64,000 nt of DNA from NCBI GenBank assembly GCA_021496925.1, contig CP053915.1, positions 3,127,501-3,191,500 of the forward strand, written 5' to 3'. The notes below the pieces were generated by a model. The model saw nothing but the letters and a program-made list of their open reading frames with translations. It made no database searches and was not told the origin of the DNA. Shown one piece after another: positions 15,200 to 24,649 of the stretch (position 1 is its first letter; each line of letters opens with the position of its first letter). Both the position numbers and the translations under genes were made by a program. The DNA is from Acidovorax sp. YS12. GTDB lineage: Bacteria > Pseudomonadota > Gammaproteobacteria > Burkholderiales > Burkholderiaceae_C.

Positions 15200-16914
15200 T
15201 CGGCCACCACCACGCGGTTGCGGCCGCCGCGCTTGGCCTGGTACAGCGCCTTGTCGGCGGCCTCGCGCAGCAGCTCGTAGCGCTGGTACTTGGGGTAGGC
15301 GGCGACGCCGGCGCTGAAGGTGCAGTGAAAGCCGTGCTCGCCGCTGTAGAAATCGACGCGCGCGAAGTCCTCGCGCAGCGCGTCGATCAGGCGCGCGGCC
15401 TGCTGCGGGCCTTCGTTCTGCAGGATGACGGCGAACTCCTCGCCGCCGTAGCGGCCAATGATGTCGCTGGCGCGCAGGCGCTGCTGCAGCACGCGCGACA
15501 GCGCCATCAGCACCTGGTCGCCCGCCGGGTGGCCCCAGGTGTCGTTGACGGCCTTGAAGCCGTCGATGTCGATCATCACCAGGCTGAGCACGCCGCTGTC
15601 ACGCCGCGCCAGCGACAGGGCGTTCTCCAGCAACTGCGTGGTCATGGTGTGGTTGAACAGGCCGGTGAGGCTGTCGCGCGCCATCAGCGCGCGCAGCGTG
15701 CGCATGCGCTCGGCGCGGATCACCACCGCCGCCACCAGCTCGTCGGGCACCACCGGCTTGGTGAGGAAACCCTCGGCGCCGATGCGCATGGCGGAGAACA
15801 GCTTGCGGCGGTCGGTCTCGGAGGTCAGGTAGACGATGGGCAGGCCGACGTGGTCGGGCACCTGGCGGATGATGGCCGCCGCCTCGCGCCCGCCGCATTC
15901 GGGCATGTACATGTCCATGAGCACGATGTCGGGGCGGAACTGGTGCAGCGCGTCGAGGATGCGGGTCGGGTCGTGCACCTCGCAGGTGGTCAGGCCGGCC
16001 TGCTGCAGCAGGATGGCGTGGTAGTGCGCCATGTCGGGCTCGTCGTCCACGATGAGCACGCGGTAGGGCTCGTATTCCTGCTGGTGCGTCAGCCCGTCGA
16101 GCGCGGCCACCAGTTCGTTGGCGCGCACCGGCTTGACGAAGTAGGCCTGGCCGCCCGCGCGCACGGCCCCCAGGCGGGCGTTGAAGTCGTTGCGCGCCGA
16201 GACGAACACCGCCGCCACGGGCTCGCCGGTTTCCTCGCGCAGGGCCAGCAGCACGTCGATGCCGGCGCTGTGGCCCCGGGGGAAGTGGATGTCCATGACC
16301 ACGGCGTCGGGCCGGCGCGCCAGCACCGCGTCGTGCAGCGCGTCGGGGTCGGTGAAGCACACGGCCTCGTAGCCGAAGCAGGCCAGCTGCGCGGCGAGCT
16401 GCTCCAGCATCAGGGCCTCGTCGTCGCAGACGTACACCAGGCGCCCGGGCGTGGCCGGGGCGTTGCGGTCCACCGGGGCCAGGGCGAAGCTGGGCAGCTC
16501 GCCCACGGCCGCGGCCTGCGCGGCGGTGCCCAGCCCTTCGGCCAGCACGGCCAGCTCGTCCAGGCACTGCGCCAGCTGCGCGCGCCAGTCGGCGGACAGG
16601 GCCTGGAGCGCACCGCCCGCAGTGCCGTCCGGGGCGCCGTCCACCAGCGGCAGCAGCAGGTCTTCGCCGCGTTCGGCGCAGGCGCCCAGCTCGGTCAGGC
16701 CGAACGAGCGGCCCGTGCCCTTGAGGTTGTGCAGCAGCCGGTGCAGGTGCGCGGCGGCCTCGCTGCCGGCCTGCGGGCCGGCCAGGCCGTCGCAGAGCGC
16801 GCGCGCCTGCGCCACGCGTTCAGGCAGTTGTGCCAGGTAGGCCTGGCGCAGGCGGGCGATGCGCTCGCGGGCCCCGGCAGCGGCGGCTGCGGCGGTAGGG
16901 CGTTGCGTTTCCAT
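15196..16914 (-). CDS. HPt-REC-REC-GGDEF diguanylate cyclase (WspR-like output)
   Basis: 572 residues. Makes c-di-GMP in response to phosphorylation by the operon's CheA. Order: an HPt-like domain (about 15-125, His62 in LLHNLKGTGRSFG), REC1 (about 150-270, phosphate site in VVMDIHFP), REC2 (about 285-400, site in IVLMDMYMP), GGDEF (about 410-570). The active site reads GGEEF and an inhibitory I-site RASD lies five residues before it, so the cyclase looks active and product-inhibited. WspR has only one REC; the extra REC and the built-in HPt are unusual and would allow phosphorelay within the protein. Four bases of overlap with the CheW gene downstream. Confidence 0.92.
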   Translation of the reverse strand: METQRPTAAAAAAGARERIARLRQAYLAQLPERVAQARALCDGLAGPQAGSEAAAHLHRLLHNLKGTGRSFGLTELGACAERGEDLLLPLVDGAPDGTAGGALQALSADWRAQLAQCLDELAVLAEGLGTAAQAAAVGELPSFALAPVDRNAPATPGRLVYVCDDEALMLEQLAAQLACFGYEAVCFTDPDALHDAVLARRPDAVVMDIHFPRGHSAGIDVLLALREETGEPVAAVFVSARNDFNARLGAVRAGGQAYFVKPVRANELVAALDGLTHQQEYEPYRVLIVDDEPDMAHYHAILLQQAGLTTCEVHDPTRILDALHQFRPDIVLMDMYMPECGGREAAAIIRQVPDHVGLPIVYLTSETDRRKLFSAMRIGAEGFLTKPVVPDELVAAVVIRAERMRTLRALMARDSLTGLFNHTMTTQLLENALSLARRDSGVLSLVMIDIDGFKAVNDTWGHPAGDQVLMALSRVLQQRLRASDIIGRYGGEEFAVILQNEGPQQAARLIDALREDFARVDFYSGEHGFHCTFSAGVAAYPKYQRYELLREAADKALYQAKRGGRNRVVVAE

Positions 16915-16918
16915 GGCG

Positions 16919-17287
16919 TCAACCTTTTGCGTGGCGTGCCATCACCTCGCCGATGAGGGAAGGCAGGCGCTCTTCCAGCGTGAAATCCTTGGCCAGGCAG
17001 GCATCCAGGCGCGGCTCCCGGGCCAGCAGGCCGGCGGGTTCGTCGCCGGTGAGCAGGATGAACGGCAGCAGGCAGCCCTGCGCGCGCAGCTCGCGGAACA
17101 GGTCGATGCCGCTGACCAGGGGCATGTTCATGTCGCTGATGACGAGCGCGATGGCGCCGTCGGCGTTGAGACGGCCGGCGGCGTCCACGCCATCCTCGGC
17201 CAGCACGGCCTCATGGCCCATGCCTTCGAGCACTGCGGCGGTCATCTCGCCCGCCAGCGCGTCATCGTCCACCACCAGTACCTTCAT
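16919..17287 (-). CDS. Single-domain response regulator (CheY-like)
   Basis: 122 residues, REC domain only. Acid pocket Asp7-Asp8-Asp9 (VVDDD), phosphorylation site Asp52 in LVISDMNMP, the Thr of ILLTGD, and Lys in LAKDF. It starts 24 bp after the CheA gene stops and ends 4 bp before the GGDEF gene starts. With no output domain it may act as a phosphate carrier or sink between CheA and the HPt-REC-REC-GGDEF protein. Confidence 0.92.
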   Translation of the reverse strand: MKVLVVDDDALAGEMTAAVLEGMGHEAVLAEDGVDAAGRLNADGAIALVISDMNMPLVSGIDLFRELRAQGCLLPFILLTGDEPAGLLAREPRLDACLAKDFTLEERLPSLIGEVMARHAKG

Positions 17288-17311
17288 GATTGCGTTCTCA
17301 GTCGTGCCGCC

Positions 17312-19504
17312 TCATCCCAGCAGGGTGCGCAGCGTTTCCACCAGATTGTTCTGGTCAAAGTCGCCCTTGACGATGTAGGCGTCCGCGCCGACCTGCATGC
17401 CGCGCCGCTTGTCCTCTTCCTTCTCGCGCGAAGTGATGATGACGATGGGCGTGTCGCGGTACCTGTCTTCCTCGCGCAGCCGCGCCGTGAGGGTGAAACC
17501 GTCCATGTGCGGCATTTCCACGTCGGTCAGGATGGCGTCGAATTCGCCCTCCATGGCCTTGCGCAGGCCGTCCACACCGTCTTCGGCCAGCGTGACATGG
17601 TAGCCGTAGGCCTGCAGCACATCCTTTTCGATTTCCCGTGTGTTCAGTGAGTCATCGACCACCAGCACGCGGTAGGGCGTGGCGCTGGCGTGCGCGGCGG
17701 CGCCCGCCTGCACGCCCTGGCCGCGCAGGCGCCGCGCCTGCTCCAGCAGCGCCGGCGCGTGCAGCACGTTGACCATCTCATTGCGCCCGGTGATGACCAT
17801 GCCCGAGACCAGCGGCAGCCGGCGCAGGTGCGGCGGCAGGGGCTTGATGACCATGTCGCGCTCGTCGAGCAGGCCATCGACCTGCACGGCGATCTTCTCG
17901 CTGCGCACCTGCAGCACCACCAGCAGCAGGCCGGGGTGGCGCTCCTGCGCACCCGGGCCGCCAGCGGGCGCCGGCACGCGCAGCAGCTCGGCCAGCGGCA
18001 CCACGGGCACGAATTCATTGCGCACGATGACCACCTGGCGCTCGGCCACCTGCATCAGCGCCTGCGCGGGCACGCGCTGCAGCTCCACCACGTGCTGCGC
18101 CGTGAAGCCCCAGGGCAGGCCGTGGGCCTGCACCAGCAGCACGCGCATCATGGCCAGCGACATCGGCAGGCGCAGCGAGAACGTGGTGCCCTGGCCCAGG
18201 CGCGTCTCGATGCCCACCGCGCCCTGCAGCTCGTCGAGCACGGTCTGGCGCACCACGTCCATGCCCACGCCGCGGCCCGAGAGGTCGGTGATGATGCTGC
18301 TGGTGGAAAAGCCGGGCAGGAAGATCAGGTCGATGGCTTCCTGGTCGCTCAGCGCCGCCGCCTTCTCGGCGCTGAGCAGGCCTTTCTTCACGGCCTTCTC
18401 GCGCACCGCCGCCACCGGGATGCCGCCGCCGTCGTCGGCCACCTCGATGACCACCCAGCCGCCGTCCTGGCGCGCCGACAGGCGCAGCCGCCCCTGCGCC
18501 GGCTTGCCCACGGCGGCGCGCGCGGCGGGCAGCTCGATGCCATGGTCGATGGCGTTGCGGATCAGGTGGATGATGGGGTCGGAGAGCTTGTCGATGAGCT
18601 GGCGGTCGAGCTCGATCTCGGTGCCGCCGATGCTGCACTCCACCTGCTTGCCCACCGAGCGCGCCAGCTCGCGCACCAGGCGCGCGGCCGGCTCCAGCAC
18701 GATGGCCAGGGGCAGCATGCGCATCAGCAGGGTCTTGTCGTGCAGCTCGTCCATGAGCGCTTCCTGCGCCTGCACGTCGTCCTTGAGCAGGCGCGCGAAC
18801 TGGCGCAGGCCCTGCGCCGCGCCGTCGCCCAGGCTGGCGGCCAGGCTGCGCTCCAGGGCGTGGATGTCGGCCAGGCGCTCGCGCATGCGGGCGTGGCTGG
18901 AGACGACCTCGCCCATGAGCTTGATGAGTTCGTCCAGCTTGGACAGGCGCACACGCACCGTTTCCGCGGCCTGCAGCCGGGGTTCGGGCGCGCCAGCCTG
19001 CGCCGCCGGCACGGGCGCGGCCACGGTGGCCGGTTCGGCAGGCACAACCGGCGGCTGTGGCGCCACAGGTGCCAGGGCAGGCTCGGCAGGTGCCTCGTCC
19101 GCAGGCGCCGCCGGGCCCGCCGCCTGGGCCAGCGCCTGGCACAGCGCGCCGTCGGGCGCGGGCAGGCTGGCGCCATCGCCGCCCTGCGCCAGCCGGTCCA
19201 CCAGGTCGGCCAGCTGGTCCAGCGCGCGGTACAGCAGCTGGCCCAGCGGCGCGCTGTAGGCCAGGCTGCCGTCGCGCATGGCGCCGAGCACGTCTTCGAG
19301 GCAGTGGGCGATCTCGGTGATGGACGCCAGCCGCAGCATGCGCGACGAGCCCTTGATGGTGTGGGCCGAGCGGAACAGCGCGTTGACCCCCTCCGGGTCG
19401 GCGCGCCCCGCGTCGAGCGCGGCCAGCCCCTCGCCCAGGCGCGCCAGGTGGTCGCGCGCCTCCTCGACGAAGCGGCCGATGAACTTGCGGATGTCAATCG
19501 CCAC
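17312..19504 (-). CDS. CheA-type hybrid histidine kinase (WspE-like)
   Basis: 730 residues from GTG 19504, which follows AGGGGG; a TTG 13 codons upstream is less likely. Autophosphorylates on His48 in the HPt domain (SAHTIKGSSRML) and passes the phosphate to response regulators. Order: HPt (1-110), Pro/Ala-rich linker without a P2 domain (110-200), dimerisation helix (RLSKLDELIKLMGEVVSSH), HATPase with the N box HLIRNAIDHG, G boxes DDGGGIP and GRGVGMD, a CheW-like regulatory domain, and a C-terminal REC with Asp661 in LTDVEMP. The missing P2 and added REC match WspE and related hybrids rather than flagellar CheA. The next upstream gene, CheR-TPR, is separated by a dispersed repeat. Confidence 0.93.
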   Translation of the reverse strand: MAIDIRKFIGRFVEEARDHLARLGEGLAALDAGRADPEGVNALFRSAHTIKGSSRMLRLASITEIAHCLEDVLGAMRDGSLAYSAPLGQLLYRALDQLADLVDRLAQGGDGASLPAPDGALCQALAQAAGPAAPADEAPAEPALAPVAPQPPVVPAEPATVAAPVPAAQAGAPEPRLQAAETVRVRLSKLDELIKLMGEVVSSHARMRERLADIHALERSLAASLGDGAAQGLRQFARLLKDDVQAQEALMDELHDKTLLMRMLPLAIVLEPAARLVRELARSVGKQVECSIGGTEIELDRQLIDKLSDPIIHLIRNAIDHGIELPAARAAVGKPAQGRLRLSARQDGGWVVIEVADDGGGIPVAAVREKAVKKGLLSAEKAAALSDQEAIDLIFLPGFSTSSIITDLSGRGVGMDVVRQTVLDELQGAVGIETRLGQGTTFSLRLPMSLAMMRVLLVQAHGLPWGFTAQHVVELQRVPAQALMQVAERQVVIVRNEFVPVVPLAELLRVPAPAGGPGAQERHPGLLLVVLQVRSEKIAVQVDGLLDERDMVIKPLPPHLRRLPLVSGMVITGRNEMVNVLHAPALLEQARRLRGQGVQAGAAAHASATPYRVLVVDDSLNTREIEKDVLQAYGYHVTLAEDGVDGLRKAMEGEFDAILTDVEMPHMDGFTLTARLREEDRYRDTPIVIITSREKEEDKRRGMQVGADAYIVKGDFDQNNLVETLRTLLG

Positions 19505-19537
19505 GGCGCGTCCCCCTGCGCGGCGCGGCCGTGCGGT

Positions 19538-19609
19538 TTTCAAGCAAAAATGGCCGCAAAACCTTGCCTGGCATGCGCTGGCAGCTATTGAATTTGATGT
19601 ATTTCATGG
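19538..19609 (-). repeat. Dispersed AGCGCTTG repeat (CheR-CheA gap)
   Basis: Diverged copy in reverse orientation: TGGCCGCAAAACCTTGCCTG then GCATGCGCTGGCAGCTATTG. It takes up nearly all of the 105-bp gap between the CheR-like and CheA-like genes inside the chemosensory operon. Confidence 0.7.
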
Positions 19610-21106
19610 TCAGCGCGCGACGGCCGCCTGGGCCAGCTGGCGCTCGCACAGGAAGCGGATTTCATGGGCCGGCAGCTCCAGCGGCAGGTAGCGCAGCCCG
19701 GCCTGCGGCGGCGTGGTGCCCGAGAGCATCTGCACCACCACGCGCCAGGAGCGGCGCGCCTGCTCCAGCGCCCCGCCCTCGCGCAGCAGGTCGGCCAGGA
19801 AGTAGTGCGCCGGCCAGCAGGCATGGTGCGCGTAGATGGCCTGGCGCAGCCAGCGGATGGCCTCTTCGCCCTGGCCGCGCCACTTGGCCGCCAGGCCCAG
19901 CAGCATGCAGGCATCGACCGACCAGGGGTCGGCGTCGAGCACCTGCTGCGCCAGGGCCTGGGCGGTGTCGAAGTCCTTGCGCTCCAGCAGCACGTAGGCC
20001 TTGAGCAGGCGCGCCTCGGCGCTGCCGGGCTGCGCGGCCAGCGCGGCGTCGAGCAGCGGCAGGGCCTGCGCATAGTGCTTGTCCTGCACCGCCTGGCGCG
20101 CCTGGGCCAGGGCCGCGGGTGCCTCGGCGGGCGCATGGGCGCAAGCCAGGGCCTGGGGCTGGGCCAGCAGCTCGGGCAGATCGCCCCAGCCCGTGGGCAG
20201 CCGCAGCGGGGCGGGCGGCGGCGCGGGCGCGCGCGGCGGCATGGGGACGGGGGCGGGGGGCCACTGCCATGCGGAATCGGCACCCCCGGCCTGCGGGGCC
20301 GGGCCCGGCGTGAAGTAGAACAGCCCGGCTTCCTCGACCAGGCGCAGCACGCCCAGGTCGTTGGCCAGGGTCTCGGCCGAGCCGATGACCAGCACGCCAT
20401 CGCCGCGCAGCAGCCGCGCCAGGTTCTGCTGGATGCGCCGGCGCGTGGCCGCGTCGAAGTAGATCGAGACGTTGCGGAAGAAGATGATGTCGCAGTCCTG
20501 CACGGCCTGCGGCGCCTCGCTGTCGAGCAGGTTCAGCGGGTACAGGCGCACCAGGCGCCGCACGTCCTCGCGCAGGCGCTGGCCCTGGGGGTGGGGCTCG
20601 AAATAGCGCTGGCGGATGGCATCGGACACGCCGCGGAAGGAGAAGTCGCCGTACACCCCGGCGCGCGCCTTGGCCAGCGCATCGGTGTCGATGTCGCCCG
20701 CCACCAGCTCGAACAGCTGGGCCATGCTGTCGCCGTACTTTTCCAGCAGGGCCATGGCGAGCGAGTACGGCTCCTCGCCCGAGGAACACCCGGCCGACAG
20801 GATGCGCACCGGCGCGTGCCCGGCATGGCGCGCCAGCGCGCGCGGCGCCAGGCGCTGCACCAGCAGGTCGATCTGCTCGGGCTCGCGGAAGAAATAGGTC
20901 TCGTTGATGGTGAGCAGGTTCACCAGCGCCTGGAACTCCGCGCCGCTGCGCACCAGTTGCTGGTAGTAGGCCATGGGCGCCATGCGCAGGTGCGCGCAGC
21001 GCTCCTGCAGCGCCTGCGCCAGCTTGGCCTGGCCGTCGCCCTCGCACTGCAGCCCGCAGCGTTCCTTGACCAGGGCCTGGAACGGGGCCAGGTCCAGGGC
21101 GTTCAT
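19610..21106 (-). CDS. CheR-type MCP methyltransferase with TPR tail (WspC-like)
   Basis: 498 residues. Methylates glutamates of the operon's receptor using S-adenosylmethionine. The N-terminal CheR part (1-275) has the family stretch TINETYFFREPEQ, the SAM-binding ILSAGCSSGEEPYSLAM and CDIIFFRNVSIYFD (CheR family FCRNV..YF). After a Pro-rich linker (about 280-350) there are about three TPR-like repeats (EARLLKAYVLLERKDFDTAQ ... VDACMLLGLAAKWRGQGEEA). This domain pair is seen in WspC and other chemosensory operons outside flagellar chemotaxis. Its start overlaps the CheB stop by four bases. Confidence 0.93.
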   Translation of the reverse strand: MNALDLAPFQALVKERCGLQCEGDGQAKLAQALQERCAHLRMAPMAYYQQLVRSGAEFQALVNLLTINETYFFREPEQIDLLVQRLAPRALARHAGHAPVRILSAGCSSGEEPYSLAMALLEKYGDSMAQLFELVAGDIDTDALAKARAGVYGDFSFRGVSDAIRQRYFEPHPQGQRLREDVRRLVRLYPLNLLDSEAPQAVQDCDIIFFRNVSIYFDAATRRRIQQNLARLLRGDGVLVIGSAETLANDLGVLRLVEEAGLFYFTPGPAPQAGGADSAWQWPPAPVPMPPRAPAPPPAPLRLPTGWGDLPELLAQPQALACAHAPAEAPAALAQARQAVQDKHYAQALPLLDAALAAQPGSAEARLLKAYVLLERKDFDTAQALAQQVLDADPWSVDACMLLGLAAKWRGQGEEAIRWLRQAIYAHHACWPAHYFLADLLREGGALEQARRSWRVVVQMLSGTTPPQAGLRYLPLELPAHEIRFLCERQLAQAAVAR

Positions 21107-22173
21107 GCCGCGCTCCCGGCCAGGCGGCGCGGCGGGCGGCTGGCCAGCTCCCGCATGGCCGGGGCCAGCGCGGCCAGCGGCAGCACCTGCGCGGCGGCAC
21201 CGCGCTCGATGGCCACGCGGTTCATGCCGTAGACGACCGAGCTGGCCTCGTCCTGCGCCAGCGTGTGCCCGCCCGCGGCGCGGATGGCCGCCAGCCCCGC
21301 CGCCCCGTCGTGCCCCATGCCCGAGAGGATGACGCCTACGGCCCGCGCCCCGAACACCTGGGCCGCGCTAGCCAGCAGCACGTCGCAACTGGGCCGGTAC
21401 ACGCAGCCGGGCGCACGCGCGCGCAGCGCCAGGCGCTCCCCAGGCGCCACCGCGAGGTCGTGCTCCGAGGGCGAGACATGAATGGTGCCGGGCACCAGCG
21501 CGTCGCCATGGCGCGCCAGGCGCACCGGCATCTGGCACAGCGCGCCCAGCCAATCGACCATGCCCTGGGCAAAGCCATCGGAAATATGCTGCGCCACCAG
21601 CACCGGGCAGGGAAAGCCGCGCCCCAGCGCGGGCAGGATGGTCGCCAGGGCCTGCGGCCCGCCGGTGGACGCGGCGATGGCGAACACCGGCTCGCCGCCC
21701 CGCAGGGCCGGCACGCCCACTGGCGCAGAGGGCAACGCCTGCGCGGGCGTGGCGGCGGCCGGCTCCAGGCGCGCCCGCATGCGCGTGATGACGGACACGC
21801 CCGCGAGCAGCCGCACCTTGGCCACGAAAGCCGCCGCGTCGCCCGAGCCGTAGTCGGGCTTGCCCACCACGTCGAGCGCGCCATGGGCCACGGCCTGCAG
21901 CGCGCCCTGCGCGTCGGCCACGCTGCTGACCACGAGGATGGGCACGGCGCGCGTGCACATGATGGCCTCGATGGCCTGCAGCCCGCCCATGACGGGCATT
22001 TCCAGGTCCATGGTCACGAGGCTGGGGCGCAGGGCCTGCACCATCTCGACCGCCTGGCGGCCGTTGCAGGCTTCGCCCACCACCTCGATGCCGGGCTCGG
22101 CCTCCAGCAGGCAGCGCAGCAGCCCGCGGGCCAGGCTGCTGTCGTCGGCGATGAGCACGCGGATGTTCGCCAT
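21103..22173 (-). CDS. CheB methylesterase (WspF-like)
   Basis: 356 residues. Removes methyl groups from the receptor and so sets adaptation. N-terminal REC with Asp10/Asp11 and phosphorylation site Asp56 (LVTMDLEMPVMGG); C-terminal methylesterase from about residue 165 with the catalytic Ser in AASTGGPQAL, His in VAQHI and Asp in SGMGHDG. All catalytic residues are present. Four-base overlap with the CheR gene downstream and 12 bp after the receptor gene. Confidence 0.95.
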   Translation of the reverse strand: MANIRVLIADDSSLARGLLRCLLEAEPGIEVVGEACNGRQAVEMVQALRPSLVTMDLEMPVMGGLQAIEAIMCTRAVPILVVSSVADAQGALQAVAHGALDVVGKPDYGSGDAAAFVAKVRLLAGVSVITRMRARLEPAAATPAQALPSAPVGVPALRGGEPVFAIAASTGGPQALATILPALGRGFPCPVLVAQHISDGFAQGMVDWLGALCQMPVRLARHGDALVPGTIHVSPSEHDLAVAPGERLALRARAPGCVYRPSCDVLLASAAQVFGARAVGVILSGMGHDGAAGLAAIRAAGGHTLAQDEASSVVYGMNRVAIERGAAAQVLPLAALAPAMRELASRPPRRLAGSAA

Positions 22174-22185
22174 CGCCTACGCTCT

Positions 22186-24120
22186 TCAGTTCTGCGTGGC
22201 GCCGGAGGCGGCATCCAGCTTGAACTGGTGCACCAGTTCGTCGAGCCGGCCCGAGAGCTGGGCCATGTCCTTGCTCACCTGCGAGATGCGGGTGATGGAC
22301 TGCGCCGTGTGCGAGCTGGCCGTGACGATTTCGCGCAGCGCCAGCACCACCTGGCTGCTCGCGGTCTTCTGCTGCTGCGTGGACAGCGATATCTGCTGCG
22401 CGGCGCTGCTGGTCTGGCTCGCGGCACTGACGATTTCGTTCAGGCGCTCGGTGGCGTTGGCGCTGGCCGAGAGCCCGGCGGTGATGCCCGAGGCGCCCTT
22501 CTCCGAGGTGATGACGAGGCGGCTGATGGAGTCCTGGATCTCGCTGATCTTGGCCTCGATCTCGCGCGTGGAGTCGGTCACGCTGTCGGCCAGGCGGCGG
22601 ATCTCGCCCGCCACCACCGAGAAGCGCTTGCCCGCCTCGCCCGCGCTGGAAGCCTCCAGCGCGGCGTTGAAGGCGATGAGCTTGGTCTGGTCGGCCACGG
22701 TGTTGATGATCTCCATGACGCGGCTGATCTGCTTGGACTTGGCGCCCAGCGCCACGATCTCCTGCAGGCTGTGCTGGTTGTCGCTGCGGATGTCGTTCAT
22801 GCGCCCGAGCACGGTCTGCATGGCCTCGGAGCCCTTGCGCGAGCCCTCCAGCGTCTGGTTGGCGATGTCCACCACCGAGCGCGAGTGGTCGGCGATCTGC
22901 GTGGAGGAGGCCGAGAGCTCCTCCATGGTGGTGGTGATCTCGGCCACCGACGACGACATCTGCGTCGAGGTGGCCGCCTGGCCCTCGACGGCGCTGGTGA
23001 TCTCCTGCGCCGCCGCGTGCACGCGCACGGCATTGGCGCTGACCTCGGCCACCAGCGTGCGCAGGCGCGCCTGCATGGCACGCGTGGCCTCGGCCAGGGT
23101 CGCCACCTCGTCGCTGCCGGCCACCGCGATGGTGCTCGACAGATCGCCCCGGGCCACGTGGTTCACGCCCGAAGCCACCCCTTCGAGCCGGCCCACGATG
23201 TGACGCGCCATCCACTGCGCCAGCAGCATGCCGCCGATGATGGACAGAATCCCCACCACCAGCGCGACGTTGCGCGAGCTGTCCAGCGAGGCCTGGAAGC
23301 CGCTGGCATCCATGGCGATCTCGATCACGCCGATGGGCTTGCCGGAAAAGTCCTTGAGCGCCGAGGAATAGATGGCGAACGGCTTGCCCTGGGCATTGCG
23401 GTGGTCGAGCTGCGCCTCGCCGCCGAGCGCGCGCTGCAGCGTGGCCGCGTCGGGCATCAGCTCCTTGCCGAAGGTCGAGGCCAGAACCTTGAAGCTGCCG
23501 TCCTTGTCCATGACGTGCAGGGCCACGTCCACGCCGTTCTGCTGCTTGAACTGGTCGAAGAAGGGCTGGCCGAAGCCCATGCCGAACTCCACCGAACCCA
23601 CATGCCGGCCAGCGCGCTGCACCGGCACCATGCCGCGAATGCCCAGCCCCGCCACGCCGCCCTCCAGGCCGCGCACCGGCTGCAGGGTGCGGTTGGCGGC
23701 CACCACGGTGCTGCGGAACGACGACAGATCGTCGCCGTACTTCTGCGGCGCATGCACGCGCAGCCACGAGACGGCGGGCGGCGTGTGGAACTGGAACTGC
23801 TCCACGCCGTAGTCGCGCGCCAGGGCCTGGAAGCCGGGCACGAACATGTCGGCCACGGCCTTGCGCTCACCGCCATCGAACTTGTCCTGCACCACGGGCA
23901 TGCCGGCCACCAGGGCGCTCAGGACCTCGGCGCTGCGGCTTTCGGCGGCGATCGCGTTGTGGATGGCCTTGAGGTGCGCGTCCAGCGCGCTGCGCTCGGC
24001 GTCGTGCACCAGGCGGTTCATGTTCGACAGGTTGGTGAACGTCAGCGCCGCGCCCACACCGCCAATGGCGATGCCCATGACCACCATGATCTTGGCCCAG
24101 AGACGGAGTTTGTGAAACAT
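22186..24120 (-). CDS. Methyl-accepting chemotaxis protein (WspA-like receptor)
   Basis: 644 residues from ATG 24120; upstream in-frame starts add a Pro/Arg-rich stretch and are rejected. First gene of the chemosensory operon. A membrane span at about 8-30 (KIMVVMGIAIGGVGAAL), a periplasmic double-Cache-like sensor (about 35-280, with KFDGGERKAVADMFVPGFQA and FAIYSSALKDFSGKPIGVIE), a second span at about 290-312, HAMP, and a long signalling domain. The hairpin tip reads ADQTKLIAFNAALEASSAGE, the form seen in alternative-function (Wsp-type) receptors rather than the flagellar AFQTNILALNAAVEA form. Senses an unknown ligand or surface-related signal. Confidence 0.92.
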   Translation of the reverse strand: MFHKLRLWAKIMVVMGIAIGGVGAALTFTNLSNMNRLVHDAERSALDAHLKAIHNAIAAESRSAEVLSALVAGMPVVQDKFDGGERKAVADMFVPGFQALARDYGVEQFQFHTPPAVSWLRVHAPQKYGDDLSSFRSTVVAANRTLQPVRGLEGGVAGLGIRGMVPVQRAGRHVGSVEFGMGFGQPFFDQFKQQNGVDVALHVMDKDGSFKVLASTFGKELMPDAATLQRALGGEAQLDHRNAQGKPFAIYSSALKDFSGKPIGVIEIAMDASGFQASLDSSRNVALVVGILSIIGGMLLAQWMARHIVGRLEGVASGVNHVARGDLSSTIAVAGSDEVATLAEATRAMQARLRTLVAEVSANAVRVHAAAQEITSAVEGQAATSTQMSSSVAEITTTMEELSASSTQIADHSRSVVDIANQTLEGSRKGSEAMQTVLGRMNDIRSDNQHSLQEIVALGAKSKQISRVMEIINTVADQTKLIAFNAALEASSAGEAGKRFSVVAGEIRRLADSVTDSTREIEAKISEIQDSISRLVITSEKGASGITAGLSASANATERLNEIVSAASQTSSAAQQISLSTQQQKTASSQVVLALREIVTASSHTAQSITRISQVSKDMAQLSGRLDELVHQFKLDAASGATQN

Positions 24121-24206
24121 GTACGACACCTCGAAGAACAGCGAGCGGATGGGGAGCGGCCGGGGCCTGGGGCGCAGCGCCCCTGCGCCGGATGCGGCGC
24201 CGGGCA

Positions 24207-24621
24207 AGTCTACATTTTCGGGGGGCCGCGGCGGGGCTTGGCGGGCAGGTGCGCCGATGGCGGGGCCTGCGGGGGCAGGTAGTTGTCGGCCGTTACCACG
24301 GGCTGCCCGGTCCGGGCTTCAAGCCTTGGGGCTGGGAATGGACTGCACCAGGCGCAGCAAGGTTTGCGCGGTGGCGCAATCGGTCGGGCGCTGTTTGCCA
24401 TCGGTGGCGGGTAGTTTCAACCTTACGATTTTTTCGTAAGGTTGGGCAGAGCCAGCCTCCTGGGCCAATTTGCGCTTCAGGTCAGACCAGTACCGGTTCC
24501 CGTTGGCACTGCCCGTCAACACCTGCACGACATCGATCACTGAGAACCACCAGACCTCAGTGGCATCGTCGTACACGCGACGGATGGACTGGCCCTCAAA
24601 GTTGGCAGAAAGAATTTTCAT
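24207..24621 (-). pseudogene. Truncated BRO-N / phage antirepressor-like gene
   Basis: The first 100 codons (24621 down to 24319) match the N-terminal domain of BRO-type proteins: MKILSANFEGQSIRRVYDD, WWFSVIDVVQVLTGSANGN, and LLRLVQSIPSPKA. Intact relatives continue for another 150-200 residues after SPKA, but here a TGA follows at once. Shifted by one frame, the bases beyond it encode LEARTGQPVVTADNYLPPQ, which looks like the C-terminal end of the same family. So the middle of the gene is deleted and the two ends are joined out of frame. The short N-terminal piece could still be made. A LexA box lies 29 bp upstream of the start. Confidence 0.7.
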
Positions 24622-24649
24622 CAGCGCCCCGTATTTTTTCGATGGTTTG

